A DNA stretch of 7,493 nt from Klenkia sp. (GTDB lineage Bacteria > Actinomycetota > Actinomycetes > Mycobacteriales > Geodermatophilaceae): contig JAOPVM010000212.1 of the NCBI GenBank assembly GCA_025966215.1, positions 1 through 7,493 on the forward strand, in the 5' to 3' direction. This document shows positions 5,839-7,493 of the stretch, one piece after another; position 1 is the stretch's first letter, and every line of letters starts with the position of its first letter. A model generated the notes under the pieces. It ran no database searches. It was not told where the DNA came from and saw only the letters and a program-made list of their open reading frames with translations. The position numbers and the translations under genes were made by a program.

Positions 5839-7440
5839 GTGGCCGCACACAGCACGCAGGGGCACGCCGTCGACGCCGAGGACGACGGTCGGGCAGCCGA
5901 GGACCCGGCGCTGGCCGACTTCCCCGAGCGCGCGCCCGGCACCCGCCGGTGGTGCTTCGCCGACCAGCTCGGCCCGCACTTCCTGGACACCCCGCAGCAG
6001 GAGGTGCTGCTGGTCGAGTCCCGGGCGGTCTTCCGCCGCCGCCGCTTCCACCGGCAGAAGGCCCACCTGGTGCTGTCGGCACTGCGGCACCGTGCTGCCG
6101 AGCTGGGCGACCAGGCCGTGTTCCTGCAGACCGACACCTACGGGGAGGCGCTGGACCGGGTCGAGGGCCCGGTGAGCGTCTGCGCGCCGACCACCTGGGG
6201 CGGGCGGGACCTCGTGCTGGCCCGCGACGGGCTGCAGGTGCTCGCCGCCCGCGGTTTCGTGACCAGTCAGGCCGACTTCGCGGCCTGGGCGGGCGGGCGG
6301 TCGACCGGCCGCCGCGGCCGGTCGCTGCTGATGGAGGACTTCTACCGCGATGCCCGGCGGCGGCACGAGGTGCTGATGGACGGTGCCGAACCGGTGGGTG
6401 GCCGCTGGAACCTGGACGCCGACAACCGCGAGCCCCCGCCGGAGGACGGCCGCTCCCCGGCGCCGGCGCCCTGGCTGCCGGCCGAGGACGAGATCGACGA
6501 GCAGGTGCGTGCCGACCTGGACCGCTGGGAGGCCGACGGCGACGTCTCCTTCGTCGGCGACGACGGGCCGCGGCTGTTCCCGGCCACCCGCCGCGAGACG
6601 CTGCACCGGCTGCGCGACTTCCTGGACCACCGGCTGGCCGCCTTCGGCCCGCACGAGGACGCGATGCTCGCCGGGGAGCCGTGGCTGGCGCACTCGCTGC
6701 TGTCGGCGCCGATGAACCTGGGCCTGGTCGACCCGGTCGAGGTCGTCCACCGGGCCGAGGCCGCCTACCGGGACTCCGTGGCCGACGGCGCCGGGCTGCC
6801 GCTGAACTCCGTCGAGGGCTTCGTCCGCCAGGTCATGGGCTGGCGCGACTACGTCTGGCACCTCTACTGGTTCCTGGGCCGGGACTACCGGGAGGGCAAC
6901 GCCCTCGACGCGCACGCCGCCGTCCCCGACTGGCTGGCCGACCTGGACACCAGCCGGGTCGACGCCGCCTGCCTGGCCGGCGTGGTCGGTGACCTGCGGG
7001 CCCGCGGCTGGGTGCACCACATCCCGCGGCTGATGGTGCTGGGCAACTACGCCCTGCAGCGCGGCATCGCCCCGCAGGCGATGACCGACTGGTTCCACCG
7101 GCTCTTCGTCGACGGCTACGACTGGGTGATGGTGCCCAACGTGGTCGGGATGAGCCAGTACGCCGACGGCGGGGTGCTCGCCACCAAGCCCTACGCCTCC
7201 GGCGGGGCCTACATCGACCGGATGAGCGACTACTGCGGCGGCTGCCGGTACGACCCCAGGAAGCGCATCGGGGACGACGCCTGCCCGTTCACCGCCGGCT
7301 ACTGGGGGTTCCTGGACCGCACGGAGGAGAAGCTCGCCGGCAACCACCGGATGTCGCGCCCCCTGGCCGGGCTGGAGCGGTTGAAGGACCGCGCCGAGGT
7401 CGTCGACCAGGAGCGCCGCCGGGGCACCGACCCCTTCTAG
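5839..7440 (+). CDS. Iron-sulfur bacterial cryptochrome/photolyase, (6-4) photolyase class (PhrB/CryPro/FeS-BCP family)
   Basis: This 533-residue flavoprotein should use FAD and light to repair UV-induced (6-4) pyrimidine photoproducts; some members act as light sensors instead. The N-terminal antenna domain begins at about residue 37 (WCFADQLG), preceded by an acidic extension of some 30 residues. Family markers are LMEDFYRDARRRHEVLMDG (164-182), EPVGGRWNLDADNR (184-197), HSLLSAPMNLGL (285-296), NSVEGFVRQVMGWRDY (323-338), HHIPRLMVLGN (393-403) and NVVGMSQYADGG (434-445). The cluster ligands are C378, C466, C469 and C482, with the same spacing (88, 3, 13) that I remember for Agrobacterium PhrB. 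Two positions used for electron transfer in PhrB look changed (D370, F419). The start is set by GGAGGTG at 5826-5832. It is divergent from lpqE-radA and convergent with a partial gene at the window edge. Repair rather than sensing is the default reading, unproven. Confidence 0.95.
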   Translation: MAAHSTQGHAVDAEDDGRAAEDPALADFPERAPGTRRWCFADQLGPHFLDTPQQEVLLVESRAVFRRRRFHRQKAHLVLSALRHRAAELGDQAVFLQTDTYGEALDRVEGPVSVCAPTTWGGRDLVLARDGLQVLAARGFVTSQADFAAWAGGRSTGRRGRSLLMEDFYRDARRRHEVLMDGAEPVGGRWNLDADNREPPPEDGRSPAPAPWLPAEDEIDEQVRADLDRWEADGDVSFVGDDGPRLFPATRRETLHRLRDFLDHRLAAFGPHEDAMLAGEPWLAHSLLSAPMNLGLVDPVEVVHRAEAAYRDSVADGAGLPLNSVEGFVRQVMGWRDYVWHLYWFLGRDYREGNALDAHAAVPDWLADLDTSRVDAACLAGVVGDLRARGWVHHIPRLMVLGNYALQRGIAPQAMTDWFHRLFVDGYDWVMVPNVVGMSQYADGGVLATKPYASGGAYIDRMSDYCGGCRYDPRKRIGDDACPFTAGYWGFLDRTEEKLAGNHRMSRPLAGLERLKDRAEVVDQERRRGTDPF

Positions 7441-7493
7441 CGGAGCGAGCCCCCGCCCACCAGGAGCAGCACGACGTCGACGACGGTGAGCAG
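7437..7493 (-). CDS. C-terminal 18 codons of an unknown, probably membrane, protein (5' end outside window)
   Basis: Reading the minus strand from the window edge gives an open frame whose last residues are hydrophobic (LLTVVDVVLLLVGGGSLR), ending at TAG 7439-7437. All 18 sense codons have G or C at the third position, as in the real genes of this window, and the hydrophobic run resembles a final transmembrane helix with a short basic tail. The stop overlaps the photolyase stop in CTAG, an arrangement also seen at the disA junction. The stretch is too short to identify a family, and chance cannot be excluded. Confidence 0.5.
   Translation of the reverse strand: MLTVVDVVLLLVGGGSLR

Noticed and set aside
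5734..7347. A 537-codon open frame on the minus strand opposite the photolyase
   Set aside because: It is the antisense shadow of a strongly recognisable photolyase, rich in Val, Gly, Gln and His with no domain pattern.
1..7493. Mobile element, phage, defence system, CRISPR, tRNA or rRNA
   Set aside because: No transposase, integrase, direct-repeat array or RNA gene pattern was seen. Base composition and codon use are even and gene order looks ancestral.

Overview
The window is very GC-rich, with G or C at almost every third codon position. It carries actinobacterial versions of every recognisable gene, so the source is an actinomycete. The base composition and the photolyase would suit a high-GC soil or rock lineage such as Geodermatophilaceae, but that family placement is inference. 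Gene density is high, and no mobile element, RNA gene, CRISPR array or transfer signature was seen.

Layout, left to right: the last 154 codons of clpC (+), then a strong 17-bp hairpin terminator. Next is a minus-strand pair, a small antibiotic-biosynthesis-monooxygenase (ABM) fold protein followed by mutY. Divergent from that pair is a single-pass membrane protein with an exported four-cysteine domain (+), probably translated from a leaderless mRNA. It meets disA (-) tail to tail, and the two stop codons share the palindrome CTAG. disA follows radA (-), which follows a small lipoprotein gene of the lpqE type (-). Divergent from the lipoprotein gene is an iron-sulfur photolyase of the bacterial (6-4)/CryPro/FeS-BCP class (+). 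The last 57 bases are the C-terminal codons of a minus-strand, probably membrane, protein whose stop again shares CTAG with its convergent neighbour.

The theme is genome maintenance. MutY removes adenine opposite 8-oxoguanine. DisA makes cyclic di-AMP while scanning DNA. RadA is a branch-migration ATPase and a known antagonist of DisA. The photolyase repairs UV lesions. ClpC is the unfoldase of the Clp protease. As I remember the Mycobacterium tuberculosis map, lpqE-radA-disA / Rv3587c / mutY / an ABM-fold gene (Rv3592) / clpC1 occur there with the same relative orientations. Most of the window is therefore a conserved actinobacterial neighbourhood. The photolyase beside the lpqE-radA-disA set looks more lineage-specific.

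I found no clearly undescribed system. The best leads are the membrane protein locked tail to tail with disA, changes at electron-transfer positions in the photolyase, a PCuAC-like lipoprotein without copper ligands, and a perfect inverted repeat between the lipoprotein gene and the photolyase.
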